From NCBI RefSeq assembly GCF_028389875.1, contig NC_084670.1, positions 37,129,333 through 37,193,332 on the forward strand: a stretch of DNA of 64,000 nt, written 5' to 3'. The number at the start of each line of letters is the position of its first letter. Within the stretch, counting starts at the first letter, position 1. The position numbers were made by a program, and so were the translations under genes. The DNA is from Rhea pennata. Taxonomy: Eukaryota > Chordata > Aves > Rheiformes > Rheidae. This document shows positions 1-10,379 of this stretch, piece after piece. The notes beneath the pieces are model-generated. The model saw only the letters and a list, made by a program, of their open reading frames with translations, ran no database searches and was not told the origin of the DNA.

Positions 1-567
1 CGTCCGGCGTCTACCGCTCCCCTGGCGAATATGGACATTGATCCAGTAAAGCTCCTGCTGCCAGACGATGAGCCAGGGGACCAAGAGCAGCTGAGAGAGA
101 TTCGTCAAGAGCTCTGCGGCCAAGCTGACAAGATGACTGCCTTATTGGACCAGATGAAGCGTCTCAATCAGGGATCGGGACGAAGGGACATACAGGCAGC
201 GTATAAGGCTGCCCATAACTCAATTGTAGAAGGGGCAGAGAACATTGAGCAACAGATCGACAAATTTGAGTCGGGTTGGGCGGTCGGTTGTAGGGCAGGT
301 CGCAGGACAAAAGGGATAAATCTGGACGGGGTGTTGTCACAGTTGCAATCGGTGGTGCGTGACAAGGAGAGGGAACTGTTCGGCTCTGCGGGGAAGGAAG
401 GCAAAGATGAGGCAGTGCCACCTCATGACCCGAATTTTAACCCTGTTACACGTTACAAGGGCCTTATAGAGAATGCTAAGTTGGAGGGAGAGTTTCTGTT
501 TACTCCTATGGTCATGCCAGTTATACAAAGAGCGGATGGACCAACATGGGAACCAATAGATAAATAA
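1..567 (+). pseudogene. ERV-1 gag fragment (betaretrovirus-like, C-terminal of matrix to start of capsid)
   Basis: The reading frame is open from base 1 (an internal ATG is at 31) and ends at a TAA at 565-567, so the 5' part of gag lies outside the window. The last 40 or so residues resemble the junction where the capsid domain begins in betaretroviral Gag: a proline-rich lead-in, a PVTRY stretch and a terminal DGPTWEPIDK motif. The upstream part is charged and helical (residues about 20-120), as expected of matrix/spacer regions. The frame stops a few residues into capsid, where an A/T tract replaces the rest of gag, protease and most of pol. No function can remain. Family assignment is from motif resemblance only; the lineage could be another Class II avian ERV. 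Confidence 0.6.
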
Positions 568-665
568 CAATAAAAATAAATATATATTAAAAAAAGAATA
601 TATATATATATATGTATATGTATACATATATTTATACAAATAAATATAAAAATAAATAAAAAGGA
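560..665. repeat. A/T-rich tract with (TA)n microsatellite at an ERV deletion junction
   Basis: About 100 bp of nearly pure A/T, including a TA run around 597-640 and imperfect TATG/ATAAA units. It sits exactly between the truncated gag and the next recognisable pol scrap, so it marks the internal deletion of ERV-1. Confidence 0.8.
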
Positions 666-712
666 TAGAGGAAAAGATAGCCGGCACTGCGGCTTATCGG
701 TACCAAGAAAAT

Positions 713-1051
713 TTGCCAGTGAGTATAGTCGTTTACAACAAGCATAAAGAGGTCGCAGCTGTGATAACGCAGGTGAATAATCAGAATCACTTACAGATTT
801 TAGAATGGGTGTTTTTAGCAAGCCATCTGAAAAACATCATTACACAAAGATTTGAAGCTATAGGAACTATCTTGCTTAAGGCCAGGAAGCGTCTCCGTAC
901 AATTCAGGTGGACAAGCAATAATCGAAAGACATCATCAGCCAAGATACCAGCCAAGTGGGTGCGGCCGTGGCTGACAAGGGAGAAAGCCGAGACAACAAA
1001 GGCATTACAGGGTGCTGAGGCAAACCCAGAAGTGTTGCCTACAGAAACATG
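713..1051 (+). pseudogene. ERV-1 pol remnants (RT/RNase H boundary piece and integrase tail)
   Basis: The frame 713-922 contains a stretch around ILEWVFLASHLKN followed by a KARKRL motif, which resembles the reverse transcriptase connection/RNase H border of betaretroviral Pol. A second frame, about 951-1051, carries KWVRPWLTREK and ends at a TGA just inside the env ATG at 1049; this resembles an integrase C-terminal tail overlapping env. The RT palm, most of RNase H and the integrase core are absent, so only two short scraps of pol survive. The assignment rests on short motifs and gene order (gag, pol, env, LTR). Confidence 0.5.
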
Positions 1052-2368
1052 AAGGCACAGTGGGCTTGGTGGCTGGGATTAACTGGCGTGATTCATGTAT
1101 GGTCATTAACGAATATTAATGAGAGAGAAAACATATGGGTAACCGTAGCTAATACAACAGGTCAGAAATCATTTTGCTTGAGCCTGCAGAGACCAGGAGA
1201 TCCATTTCGAACTTGTTTAGTGGGAGTGCCCGTGTGGCAACTGGGGGAATTTCAAGGGTTTATTGGAAATGAAACATGTCTAAACTTTACTATGGTCAAC
1301 CAGACGTTGAAAACTCCGGGTTTGACTGATGCACAGAGATGGTGGGTGGCAGTGTGAGATTATAAAACAACTAAACTACACATTGCGGTCACCCCCAGAA
1401 GAATTAGATTTATTAGGATGCGTAAATGCCACAAATGGCACGAGGAACGGAGGATGGGTGCAATTTGAGCCCCTAGAGACAGAGCTTGACATGCCCAGTA
1501 GAACATGGGCGTCTGTTGAGTCAGGATTGAAGTCAGACGAAGTAATGAGACAAACATACTCCAAATGCAATCTAACTGATAAGCCAGCACGGCAATTGCT
1601 GCCCGGAATCTTTTTGATCTGTGGAGATAGGGCATGGAACGGAGTACCAGCAGGACCGAAAGGGGGACCATGCTATTTGGGGAAATTAACATTATTTCAC
1701 CCAAACGTGTCGACAGTGGTGCAGTGGGCGGATAGTCAAAGGAGCCGTCAGAAGAAAAGAGAATTGCATCAATTAGATTGTAGCGAGGTGGGAGACCCAA
1801 AATTTTGGAGTGACCTGAGAACTCTTTTAATGAGCATGGTTTTCCCCGGGGCTACAGCTGCGTGGGCAATGACAACGTTGAAGCAGTTAGCTTGTTGGAT
1901 GAAAAATGAACTTAACATGACTTCCGACATTCTAGATCAATTATCTCAAGACGTAGCCAGCGTAAATCATGCAGTATTGCAAAATAGAGCAGCTATAGAT
2001 TTTTTATTCTTAGCGCATGGGCATGGGTGTGAAGAGTTTGAGGGAATGTGATGTATGAATTTGTCTGATCATTTGGAATTGATCCATAAGAGAATAAAGG
2101 ACCTAAAAGATGGGATGAGTAAACTGAAGGAGGAGAGTTGGGGCTTGGAAAGTTGGTTAAAATCGCTAGGTTTAAGCTCTTGGTTGCTTCTCTCGTTCAT
2201 CAATTTATGCTAATGGGATTGGTTGTCCTGATGTTACTTGTATGTCTACCTTGTATATTGCAATGTCTGCAGCAGTCCATGCAGAGGATAGCTGACTCTG
2301 TTTTTGAAAAAACAGGGGGAGGTGTGGGGGCCTTGGCTATCTTGCAGGATTATAAAGAGCTGAAGTAA
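1049..2368 (+). pseudogene. ERV-1 env, alpharetrovirus-like, broken by two frameshifts and a nonsense codon
   Basis: Env encodes the retroviral surface and transmembrane glycoproteins. The ATG at 1049 opens a signal-peptide-like start followed by a surface domain with several N-x-S/T sites. The frame shifts at about 1335-1357, and the surface domain continues in the 1329-2051 frame. A basic furin-type site (RQKKR, about 1746-1760) marks the SU/TM border. The TM ectodomain has the conserved LQNRAAIDFL segment and a CEEFEGM block, but TGA at 2049-2051 sits where the second cysteine of the CX6CC motif should be. Reading resumes after the stop, then shifts frame again near 2195-2215 into a hydrophobic membrane anchor and short tail ending at 2368. 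The env type resembles avian alpharetroviruses, whereas the gag/pol scraps look betaretroviral. It is not functional as it stands. Confidence 0.75.
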
Positions 2369-2747
2369 GCAACAAGCCATTCAAAGGTCACCAAGGAGGA
2401 ATTCCTTGAGGGCAAGAGGACTAAGAAGATAAGATAAGCAGATCCCTGTAATCACTCACAGGATATGCATCCAGAAAGGGAGTCAACCCAGCAGATAAGC
2501 AGACTGCTGTGATCACTCACAGGATGTGCATCCAGAAGGGGAGTCAACACAACAGCCAATCAGAAACTGAGCAGATGCGCGTGGACAATACTAGACAACC
2601 AATAGAAATGCTTTGCGAGGCACGTGGATGCATGAGCTTGTTGGAAAAGATATATAAGCTAGATAGACAAAGGAATAAAGTTGGATTGAACTTGCATCAC
2701 ATAGATGTGTGTGTTCCTTCCCGTCTTGCCAAGAATGGGCTGCGGCA
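2369..2747 (+). mobile_element. ERV-1 3' LTR (approximate left end)
   Basis: Downstream of env lies an LTR-like region: a duplicated U3 block, CCAAT-type motifs near 2540-2605, a TATATAA box at 2651-2657 and an AATAAA signal at 2674-2679. The right end is set at 2747 (ending ...GCGGCA), because at 2748 the sequence switches abruptly to a block whose other copy (near 40514) lacks the LTR. The left end is not certain; a TG start near 2409 is also possible. Confidence 0.65.
2433..2553 (+). repeat. Tandem 61-bp U3 duplication
   Basis: Two copies, offset by 61 bases, start with GATAAGCAGA (2433 and 2494) and share a CACTCACAGGAT core and a CATCCAGAA..GGGAGTCAAC tail. Duplicated U3 blocks are commonly enhancers in retroviral LTRs; enhancer function here is inferred. 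Confidence 0.8.
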
Positions 2748-3754
2748 TCTGACACACTGGCCAGGTGATGCTGGGTGGCGGCTGCAAGCCATGTCCACAC
2801 TGGCAATGCTCGAGGCCAGCCCAAGCTCTTCCACACACCAGCTTGGTAATTTCAAAAGCATGTTGCCAAAACCACTGCAAACTCATCCTCTCTCTCATGC
2901 CACCCATTGAAAAAGCTAAGATCCTTCCCCAGGGCACCAGGCCATCTCCACTCTGGCCACACAACAGGCCCGGGGCAGCTGCCACATCTGAAAGTGCCCC
3001 ACCAAAGTCATGCGGTTGCCTCAAAAGACGAAAAGCTGGGAGAGTGCCTCTCCTCCGGGACGGAGCCCAGCATCAAAGGCACGTTCTTCTTCCCGCTTCT
3101 CACTTGCAGAGTCTGGCAAGGTCCAATCTGTTTCCCGCAAGCTTTGGGGCAATACAAAGCTGATCTGCCCTCTGCTACAAAAAGCTGCAGCTGGCAATAA
3201 TAGCCCTGGCAAACAAGGAGGTGAATGTCAGAGCCTCCCCTGACCTGATCTGAGAGTGCCCTCTCCTGCCCTGAACATCCAAAACCACAGAGGCCTGATG
3301 CTGCTTGTCAGGGCAGGCAGAGCATGGCGCACCTGTCTGGCTAAGGCCTTAGGGCCCTGCCCGGTGCTACGTGCCAAGCTCCCCAAGCTCCGCTGAGCCT
3401 GCCGCTCAGCACTGCAAAGGTGACCTAACATGCAGTCCCAATGTGTCTGGGACGCAGCTATGGTTGCCTCATCGGGAGCCAAGGACAGTGCTGGGCCTGG
3501 AGGAGGGAACACAGGAGTCCCCATGCAGGCAGCGCAGACCACCACACAGGACAGCTTCCTTTGCTGGGTCCATCTGGATGAAGGAGCAGTTGGGAAGCCC
3601 TTGCAGAAAGTCTGCTGCTCATCTACTGCTCCAAGAGGCAACCCAAAGTAAGCAAGACAAGAGAAGACAAGGGAGAAAGGCGGGTTGGAGCCTCACCTCG
3701 GCTGTGCGGGGGCGAGGGGGAGTGTATAGCGGAGGCGGGCGGTGGTTGTGGGCT

Positions 3755-3858
3755 ATGTACACCCCAACATCCCACAGCTTGCTTGGTGACTGTGTCACGC
3801 CCTTGACTTTGGTGAGGACGGAGCTCTGCAGGCTTGTCTCCCATTCCTGGTAGCCCTT
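3755..3858 (-). pseudogene. P2RX2: P2RX2 exon 2, detached inverted copy
   Basis: On the minus strand an acceptor (TTCAG) is followed by a frame reading KGYQEWET, then [12 protein letters not shown] and LWDVGVY, matching the start of the P2X ectodomain after the first membrane segment. The matching exon in the right copy is at 39416-39518. No exon 1 is seen upstream on this strand, and the next P2RX2 exons (3-5) lie at 6906-7783, on the wrong side for transcription in order. It is therefore a stranded fragment, not a gene. Confidence 0.75.
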
Positions 3859-4042
3859 CTGAAGGATGACAGGAAAAGGCGCTATCAGTGCTCTCCTCGC
3901 CTCTGGGACCCAGAGTGCTGCATCTGTACTACATGATACTTGGTGGGAAAGGTCTGTGTTGCAACTTTTGTATCCATACTACATGATACTAGGTGGGAAC
4001 GGTCACTGCTGTAACTTTTGGGTGTCTAGAACACTACCGCTG

Positions 4043-4290
4043 TGTTAAGCAGAATACGAATAAGTAACTAAGAAGGTCCTGGAAATGTGTGAGAAAGAAC
4101 AGCGAACAGATTCGGTGGCTTCCAGCCACAGAATAACCGTGAGAAACAGTCAACAAGAAGGTCTGAAGTTGAAGAGTAATGAAATAGCGAACCCCCAGAG
4201 TCAATGTGGCCCCCGAAATAAATCTGCACACGTGCACAGTGTCCTAGCCTGGTTATGCAACTGGGGCGGAGTTGGGCTAAACTCCCTGCG
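4043..4290 (+). mobile_element. Truncated LTR fragment, left copy
   Basis: It begins TGTTAAGCAGAATAC and matches, in inverted orientation, the first part of the LTR at 38608-39209. Homology stops near 4290, in the middle of the LTR, so the left duplication broke inside this element. Confidence 0.7.
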
Positions 4291-4560
4291 GTGCAGAGCA
4301 ACGCTGCAAGCCCCACAACAGACCCTGCAAGCAGCAGGGTACCTGCGCTTCCTGACAGCACAGCTGCACGACAAAGCTCTCAAGGCACAGCCACGACTCA
4401 CACGACACACACAGCAGAGCCAGCAGAGGCTACAAGCATTGCACTTTTATTACATGCAGAGAGAGCTGACAAGTGGCAGCTGCTTCCTGATGCAGCATCA
4501 AGGCCGGAGCCTTTGCAAACACACATTGTTTTGCACAAGGCAGAACAGCCCAAGCATATG
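4291..4560. other. Unassigned sequence between duplicated blocks
   Basis: GC-moderate sequence with no recognisable coding homology. A TTTTATTAC motif at about 4445 could be a minus-strand AATAAA. No second copy of this interval was noticed in the window. Confidence 0.5.
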
Positions 4561-4890
4561 GAATGCATGGAAGTGCCTGAGCTTGCCCCAGGGCACAGAG
4601 CGAGAGAGCTGCAGGGCACAGCGGGTGTCTTGGTGCTGCAAGAGCAGGCAATCAGTGGCCTGAAAGGGCTCCGAGGAGCCCTGGGAGTGGGCCGTGCTCA
4701 GTGCTGCAGAGGAAGGAGAAAAACCCCCAGGCACTGCTGCCAATCTGTGCTGGGGGAAAATTCCTTCCTGACCCCAAAGCTGGCGATCGGCTGTTCCCTG
4801 CGCATGTGAGCAAGGCCTGCCTCCCGGCCAGCCCTGGGATGCTTCTCACGCCCACCGGGGCACACCAGCGCTGCCCAGCTCCTTTCCTCT
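4561..4890 (+). repeat. 330-bp direct repeat, copy 1
   Basis: Nearly identical, in direct orientation, to 8202-8531 (offset 3641), with only scattered substitutions. It contains a CTGGCGATCGGCTG segment that looks like part of an old dispersed repeat, but I cannot name the family. The long frames across it on both strands are preserved only because the copies are alike. Confidence 0.9.
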
Positions 4891-6905
4891 CTCTCTCAAA
4901 CTGAAGCCACTTTAGGGGCTCCAGAGCATGGCAAAATTAAAAAAAAAAAAAAAAAAAAAAAAGAAAAGAAAGAAAGAAAGAAGGAAAAAAGAATAAACCA
5001 GACCTGATGGAGCCTGGGGAAAAAAACTCTTTCCTGGGCCCTGCAGGAGACCAGCTGGCCGGGTGCTCCAGAGTGTTGCCTGAGACATATGACACTGATG
5101 ATGACCACTTAGAGCACCTCCGCATGGCATGGCCTGCATTTCCTGGGTGCTGCATGTGGCGCCAAAGCAGACAGGCATGGGGAGCTTTGGAAGGGTCTCC
5201 GGCTCCGAGAATGGATGCCCTTGCTCTTTGCGGGCCATCGAGTTAACTTTCTCCAGTGATCTCCAGCTGAAAAGGCCTGGACCCCTTGCAGAGCTTGAGG
5301 TGCTTGTGAGGGGTCTTCTCCTGCTCCCAAGGGCTTGCTGCAGTCTCTGAAAGATCAAAGTTACATGTGGCTTTGAATACGATCCTGCTCGGAGCACAGA
5401 TTGGATCGGAGGGCTTCCAGCGAGCTCTTCCAACAGAAAACCTTCCACGATTGGATGGTGCACAAGGGCTGAATCAGCTGTGAGCTTCAGTGCGCTGCCT
5501 GCCCATGAGCAAATGCCTGGGCACAGTCTGCGCTCGCACAAGAATGGCTGCTGACAGTGGTGGCAGGGGTCACTTCCATTTCCCACAGGAGGCATGCACA
5601 GGCCAGCTGTGCCCAGCAGCGCCACACGAGTACAGCAATAAAAGCAGAAAGCCTGCTTGCCTTGGCCCCTTTGCGTCAGCTCAGCTGAGGCAGCTTAGAA
5701 GAGACCTGGAGCTGGCAGATGCTGATCTCCCTCTGCTTTCCTGAGTGTGAAAACACTGTGAAAACCTTGCTGTCACTTGGTATTGCTCTGTGCGTCTTTG
5801 GAGGAGTGCCAGGCGGAAGAGGAAGAGGATCCACAGTCTTTCTGAGGCTCAGGCAAGCCAAAGAGCCAGTCTTCGAGCAGGTGCTGGAAGGGGTCAAGGG
5901 CTGCAGGAGGAAGCGGCTGGTCGTGGCTATTTGTGTTGGGGAAGAGGCAGCCAGCACAGGAGGCAGTGTTAGGCAGTGTTAGTGTTAGGGAGGCAGTTTC
6001 CAAGCATGCAAGGCACGGCAGGGAGTGCTCTGAGCGCCAAAGCAGGGCAGAGAAGGTGCAAAGCAAGAGCTGGCAGTAAGGTCAGAGGAAGGCCACAAAG
6101 AGGTCTCCATACCAAAGGGAGGTGCAGCTGCTGAGCGCGTCCATCGTTTGGCGGCCTGAGGTGCAGGCAGCCGTGCCCCCGCACGTCCTTTGACAACGTC
6201 GCGCTGGGTGGTCATCGAGAGCCCTGCTGCCCTCGTGGTGGTGGGTGCACCTGCGCCCAAGGACAGCCTGCAGAGAGCCTTGGCCCTGGGTGGCAGCCAG
6301 CTGCGAGCCGGCTGCCGAGCCTGGCAGAGCGGCAGGGGCGCAGGCGCCTTATAGCCCTGCTCGTGCCACGAGCATTGTGACTGAGTTGCCAGGTCACAGT
6401 GCTGCGACATGGGGGCCCCGGGGCCGCGCTGCAGCCTCCCTGCCAGCCGTCTGCCAGCCCGGCGTTGGCATGGCATAAGGCCCCGGGGCTGTGAGCCCTG
6501 CTGCAGCCGCTGTACCCAGCACCCCAGGGCAGCTGTGCCTCCCACTGCAGGGCTGTGCTCAGGCCATGGCCTGGGACGCCTTCCAGCCCCTTGCTCTGTG
6601 TCCATGTACCCCACGCTGCCCCAGGCTTGTCCCAGGTCACTGCACAAAGGTCAAGAGTCCGCTCCCACGCTGCCATTGGGAAGTGGCATCACTGTGCCAT
6701 GGCACCCCCTCCCCAGGCCAGGGCCTATTGCTGAAGGGGCCAAACCTCTCAAGAGCACCCTCAGAGGTGTCCCACCCAGAGCATCCTCTGGTGTCCAACG
6801 GGACCTCAAAGATGGGCCAGCCTTTTGGTGCCTGTTCCATCCTAGCAGAGGACTATCCTCCCCAGGGCCAGGACACATCCTTCGGGCCCGCACCCGACAC
6901 TTGCT
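4891..6905. other. Non-coding spacer with poly(A)/AAAG tract
   Basis: It holds an A-rich (AAAG)n tract at about 4939-4992, an AATAAA-type signal near 5636 and a short GTTAG-containing tandem stretch at 5965-5990. The open frames (for example across 5985-6650) are GC-rich artefacts; no protein family, splice-framed exon or RNA gene could be recognised. Confidence 0.5.
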
Positions 6906-8175
6906 TCCTCTGCTAGACACCAAGCCAGCATCTCACAGCACTTCTTGGTGCCGCCAGCACTGGGCACGCAGCGCCATGTCTTCTGTCCTGGGAGGACGAA
7001 CACACAACGCTGAAATTCCTGACAAATGGGATCCTGCCCAGTGTGCAGTGCTGCACAGATCACTTGTCCCTGCACATGCCCAGCTCTCTGTGGCCCAACA
7101 TGTCCATGTCCCCAGGGGTGCAGTCATGGTCGCAGTTGAACACAGCACTGCAAACTGTTAGCCCCTGCAGGGTCATGGGGGGACATGATGAGAACAGGAC
7201 ATGCACCTGCTAGTCCTACGCTGTGGCTGCAGAGGGGACGGGGCACCCCACGTGCTTCCCCATCTCTGCACAGGTGCCAGCCCTTGCAAGTTGCCTGGGG
7301 TCAGCAGCTGTTAAGAGTGCCTGCGGTGGCCCTACTCTAGCATGGCTTTCCTTGGTGTGTCCTCCGGAGTAGACAGTCAACCCTCTTCTCCATTTCCTTG
7401 CATGGGAACTGAGCCAGGGGCAGCTGTGCTCACTAGAATTCCCCAGGTCTCTGCATCCGCCAGCAAGCTCCGCTCAGTCTCCACACATCTCCCCTCCCGT
7501 GATCCCTCACTCAGCAGCCCCCAAACAGTGCCCAAGCCAAGGCAGGCAGGGGGATCCCTGCCAGAAAATGGTAGCAGCAGAGGAGAGCGACAGGCACCAA
7601 CATCACGTCCACGTGCAGCTCCGCACTGACTGTCCTGGGGTCTCTGCTGGCAGCTCCACACATCTCTGTAACCCACCATCCTCTCCATTCCTCTTCCCAG
7701 GCCCACCTCACCTCAGGGCAGGTCTCTATCGTCTGGGCAGGGCTGACCTCCACCCACGCAAGGATGCGGAAGGTGCTCCCGCCCTAGGAAGCAACCAGCA
7801 GAGATGATGCTATTTGTAGGAAGGCAGAGCTATGCTTTGACACAGGGACACGCAAGCGTATGCACATGGAGAAGAGACCACATGCATTCTCATGTAGAGT
7901 CATGTGTAGCTGTGCACACATGCATTTGCGCATGCACGCACACAGAGGGCACATATACACACACACCCTGGGACAGTGCACACAGGTTCACACCTGTGCT
8001 CATACCACCACGTACACATGCCTATTCACACAGGGACATGCAAGCTGTGACTTTGCACTGCTGTGGAAAGCACCCCCTGGCAGCACTTTGCTGAATCTGG
8101 AGTTGGTTCTGCAGGCAGCACACAGGGCAGAGCTGCTGTCCCATGTACCCAACAGGCTTGAGCCAACCTTTGCAG
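6880..8175. repeat. Inverted duplicated block B, left copy
   Basis: This is the reverse complement of about 41310-42600; paired positions sum to 49483-49485 along its whole length, so it is essentially gap-free. It holds P2RX2 exons 3, 4 and 5 on the minus strand and a CA/TG-rich imperfect tract at about 7840-8040. Relative to block A, its order is reversed compared with the right-hand copy. Confidence 0.88.
6906..7783 (-). pseudogene. P2RX2: P2RX2 exons 3-5, detached inverted copy
   Basis: Minus-strand exons: exon 3 at 7712-7783 (FRILAWVEVSPAQTIETCPE), exon 4 at about 7063-7148 (GDMDMLG region) and exon 5 at about 6906-6988. They encode the cysteine-rich head domain of the trimeric ATP-gated P2X channel. 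Exon 5 here reads RCVPSAGGTKKCCEMLAWC, keeping cysteines that the right-hand gene has lost, so this fragment preserves the older sequence. Its donor is GC rather than GT. Exon 2 lies downstream (3755-3858) instead of upstream and exons 1 and 6-11 are absent, so no receptor can be made from it. Confidence 0.72.
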
Positions 8176-8201
8176 TCATTGCAGGCAACTGTGTGCATAG
8201 G

Positions 8202-8531
8202 GAATGCATGGAAGTGCCTGAGCTTGCCCCAGGGCACAGAGTGAGAGAGCTGCAGGGCACAGCTGGTGTCTTGGTGCTGCAAGAGCAGGCAATCAGTGGC
8301 CTGAAAGGGCTCCGAGGAGCCCTGGGAGTGGGCCGTGCTCAGTGCTGCAGAGGAAGGAGAAAAACCCCCAGGCACTGCTGCCAGTCTGTGCTGGGGGAAA
8401 ATTCCTTCCTGACCCCAAAGCTGGCGATCGGCTGTTCCCTGCGCATGTGAGCAAGGCCTGCCTCCCGGCCAGCCCTGGGATGCTTCTCACGCCCACCGGG
8501 GCACACCAGCGCTGCCCAGTTCATTTCCTCT
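8202..8531 (+). repeat. 330-bp direct repeat, copy 2
   Basis: Direct-orientation partner of 4561-4890. It begins immediately after the end of block B and ends where unrelated A/T-rich sequence starts, so both of its edges are rearrangement junctions. Confidence 0.9.
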
Positions 8532-10370
8532 GGAAAAGGTGCTGGAAGCCGTCAAGGACTTGTACCTACTGAAACCTATGAAGAAAAGGAAAATTAATAA
8601 GCAAAAAATAAGCATAAAATATACACCCAAATGGATCAGGCCTGATGAAATTTTGACCAAATTACCCAAAGCCATTTCAATAGCAACACACATTTTTCTT
8701 GCTATCAGCAAAATGTACTCTGTGGCATTTTGAAAGGGAGTGGTTTTTCAAAGAGCTAAGATCTTAAGTTTTCTGTGGGTCCAGAAATAAGTTTTAAAAA
8801 TCTTGAGTTTTACGTATTGGGAAAAAACTGAGCAATGAGGTTCATAAAGATTGTCACTGTAGGGATAGAAAAAGTCCAACTGTGAAGCCTCAAAAACAAA
8901 AAGATTGCCAGACCACTCTCAGACAAACTTAGAAGTTATCACATCAAGAGTATTACAAAGTTGAAATAGCTGTTATTTGTAAACCTACAGGTCTTTGAAC
9001 TAAAGGCATAGCCTATGTATTATTAACATAACTGAAAAAAGAAAAACAAAATCACAGCAATGATTCTGGACAGTTCCAGAGGCCATTTTTAAACCAGAGT
9101 TAATGATTTCTGCTCTCCTGTTACATAGGGCTCAATAAAACTATAAAGATTTGACAGTTTAAGAGAATAAACATTGCAATGAGGTGAGCTGTCCCCAGCT
9201 TAGCTATAAACATTCAATATTTTCTCTGAGAAAGGATAATGTAAATTAAAAATAATACGAAACAAACAGGAATGGAGAATTGTTAAGATTTTTGATAATT
9301 TTGATCTTTTAACTTATTTTTTCCAGAGATACTATGTAACTCAATGTACTCATTCTCCAAGTCCTCAAGAACTTGAATTTGTCATAATCACTAATAGAAA
9401 ACTGAGTTGTTCTCACAAACCAAGGTATACACTGACTCTTTCATGCTATTCATCTTTCTACTCCTGTGGTCAAGTACCTTGCAGTGATTATCGCTTATTT
9501 GTTCAAGCGGTGAGGAAATATTAACTATCACAAGTTCTCAGCAGAGACTGGACAATAATTATCCACAGATGGCTGGCAGTACAGTTTGGGGAGAGAGAAA
9601 GAAAGTGCCCTTCCTTCCAAAACATCCCCCACTGAGAAGTCCTCAGCAACTCAATGGTCACAGTTTTGGTTAAAATCAGATTTATGTTAACTACCTGTTT
9701 TCTCCCCACATTTTTCTTTAATATTTGCTTATTTAACTATGATGAGGAAGCACAAACCCTGTACATCCCATCTATCTTATAATGATGACACTCATATCTG
9801 GAAAAAAAAACAACTTCTGGTAATTTACACTCTTATTAAAATAATACTAGTATTGGGTAATTAGAAAAGGATCCAGTTCAAGAAGTTCATCGGAATACAA
9901 ACAAGGAAATTCAAAAAAACAGTGTGCTCCTCCTAGTTTATTTACAAGAGCCTTAGCAATGGCCAACACAGAAGAGGCTTGCTTTAGTAGCGGGGGCTGT
10001 GCCCAAGGGGTCGCTGACAGAGCAAAGCCTGGGCAAAAGGCAGCGGTGCTTCCCACGTGCTCCCAACACCGCCCGAGCACCACGGAAGGACAACGCTATC
10101 TGGGCTGCTCAAGCTGGCAGTGCCAGCTCACAGCTGCCCAAGGCCCAGAAGGAAACTTCCCAGGAGCCTCCCAATTTTCACATTGCATATGCTTAAAACC
10201 CCAAACTTATGGTTCGTACAGCCGTGCAGAAAGCGCTTCCTGTGGACTACCTCCACAGTGCAGTTTTCCGACGTCTGAGACATTTTTTTTAGGGTCCCTG
10301 CAGAGCACCTGCCCCTCTTCTCTTCTCTCAGGCAGTGACTCCACAGACTGACCACAGTGCTGCTTGCTGT
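8532..10370. other. A/T-rich intergenic DNA upstream of the POLE CpG island
   Basis: From 8532 to about 9950 the sequence is A/T-rich and has stops in all frames beyond short runs. From 9950 to 10370 GC content rises toward the CpG island. No exon or RNA gene was recognised. Confidence 0.6.
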
Positions 10371-10379
10371 TTCACTGCA

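Larger units (their letters stand above)
2748..4290. repeat. Inverted duplicated block A, left copy
   Basis: This block is the reverse complement of about 38950-40514. Paired positions sum to about 43250-43275, so it is colinear with small indels. It carries P2RX2 exon 2 (minus strand), part of the flanking introns, and a truncated LTR at its right end. Open frames inside are GC-rich shadows without family resemblance. Confidence 0.85.

Noticed and set aside
4085-4809. Overlapping 180-190 codon frames on the plus strand
   Set aside because: They cross a truncated LTR, unassigned DNA and a repeat; no family resemblance, and the frame differs between the two copies of the repeat outside the shared part.
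4939-4992. Poly(A)/AAAG tract as the tail of a processed pseudogene or SINE
   Set aside because: No recognisable retrocopy or SINE body precedes it and no target-site duplication was evident.
5985-7161. Long GC-rich frames on both strands (220 and 250 codons)
   Set aside because: Low-complexity composition, no conserved motif; partly antisense to real P2RX2 exons 4-5.
7840-8040. CA/TG-rich tract as a possible satellite or CRISPR-like array
   Set aside because: Imperfect dinucleotide-rich sequence without fixed repeat and spacer lengths, in a vertebrate intron.
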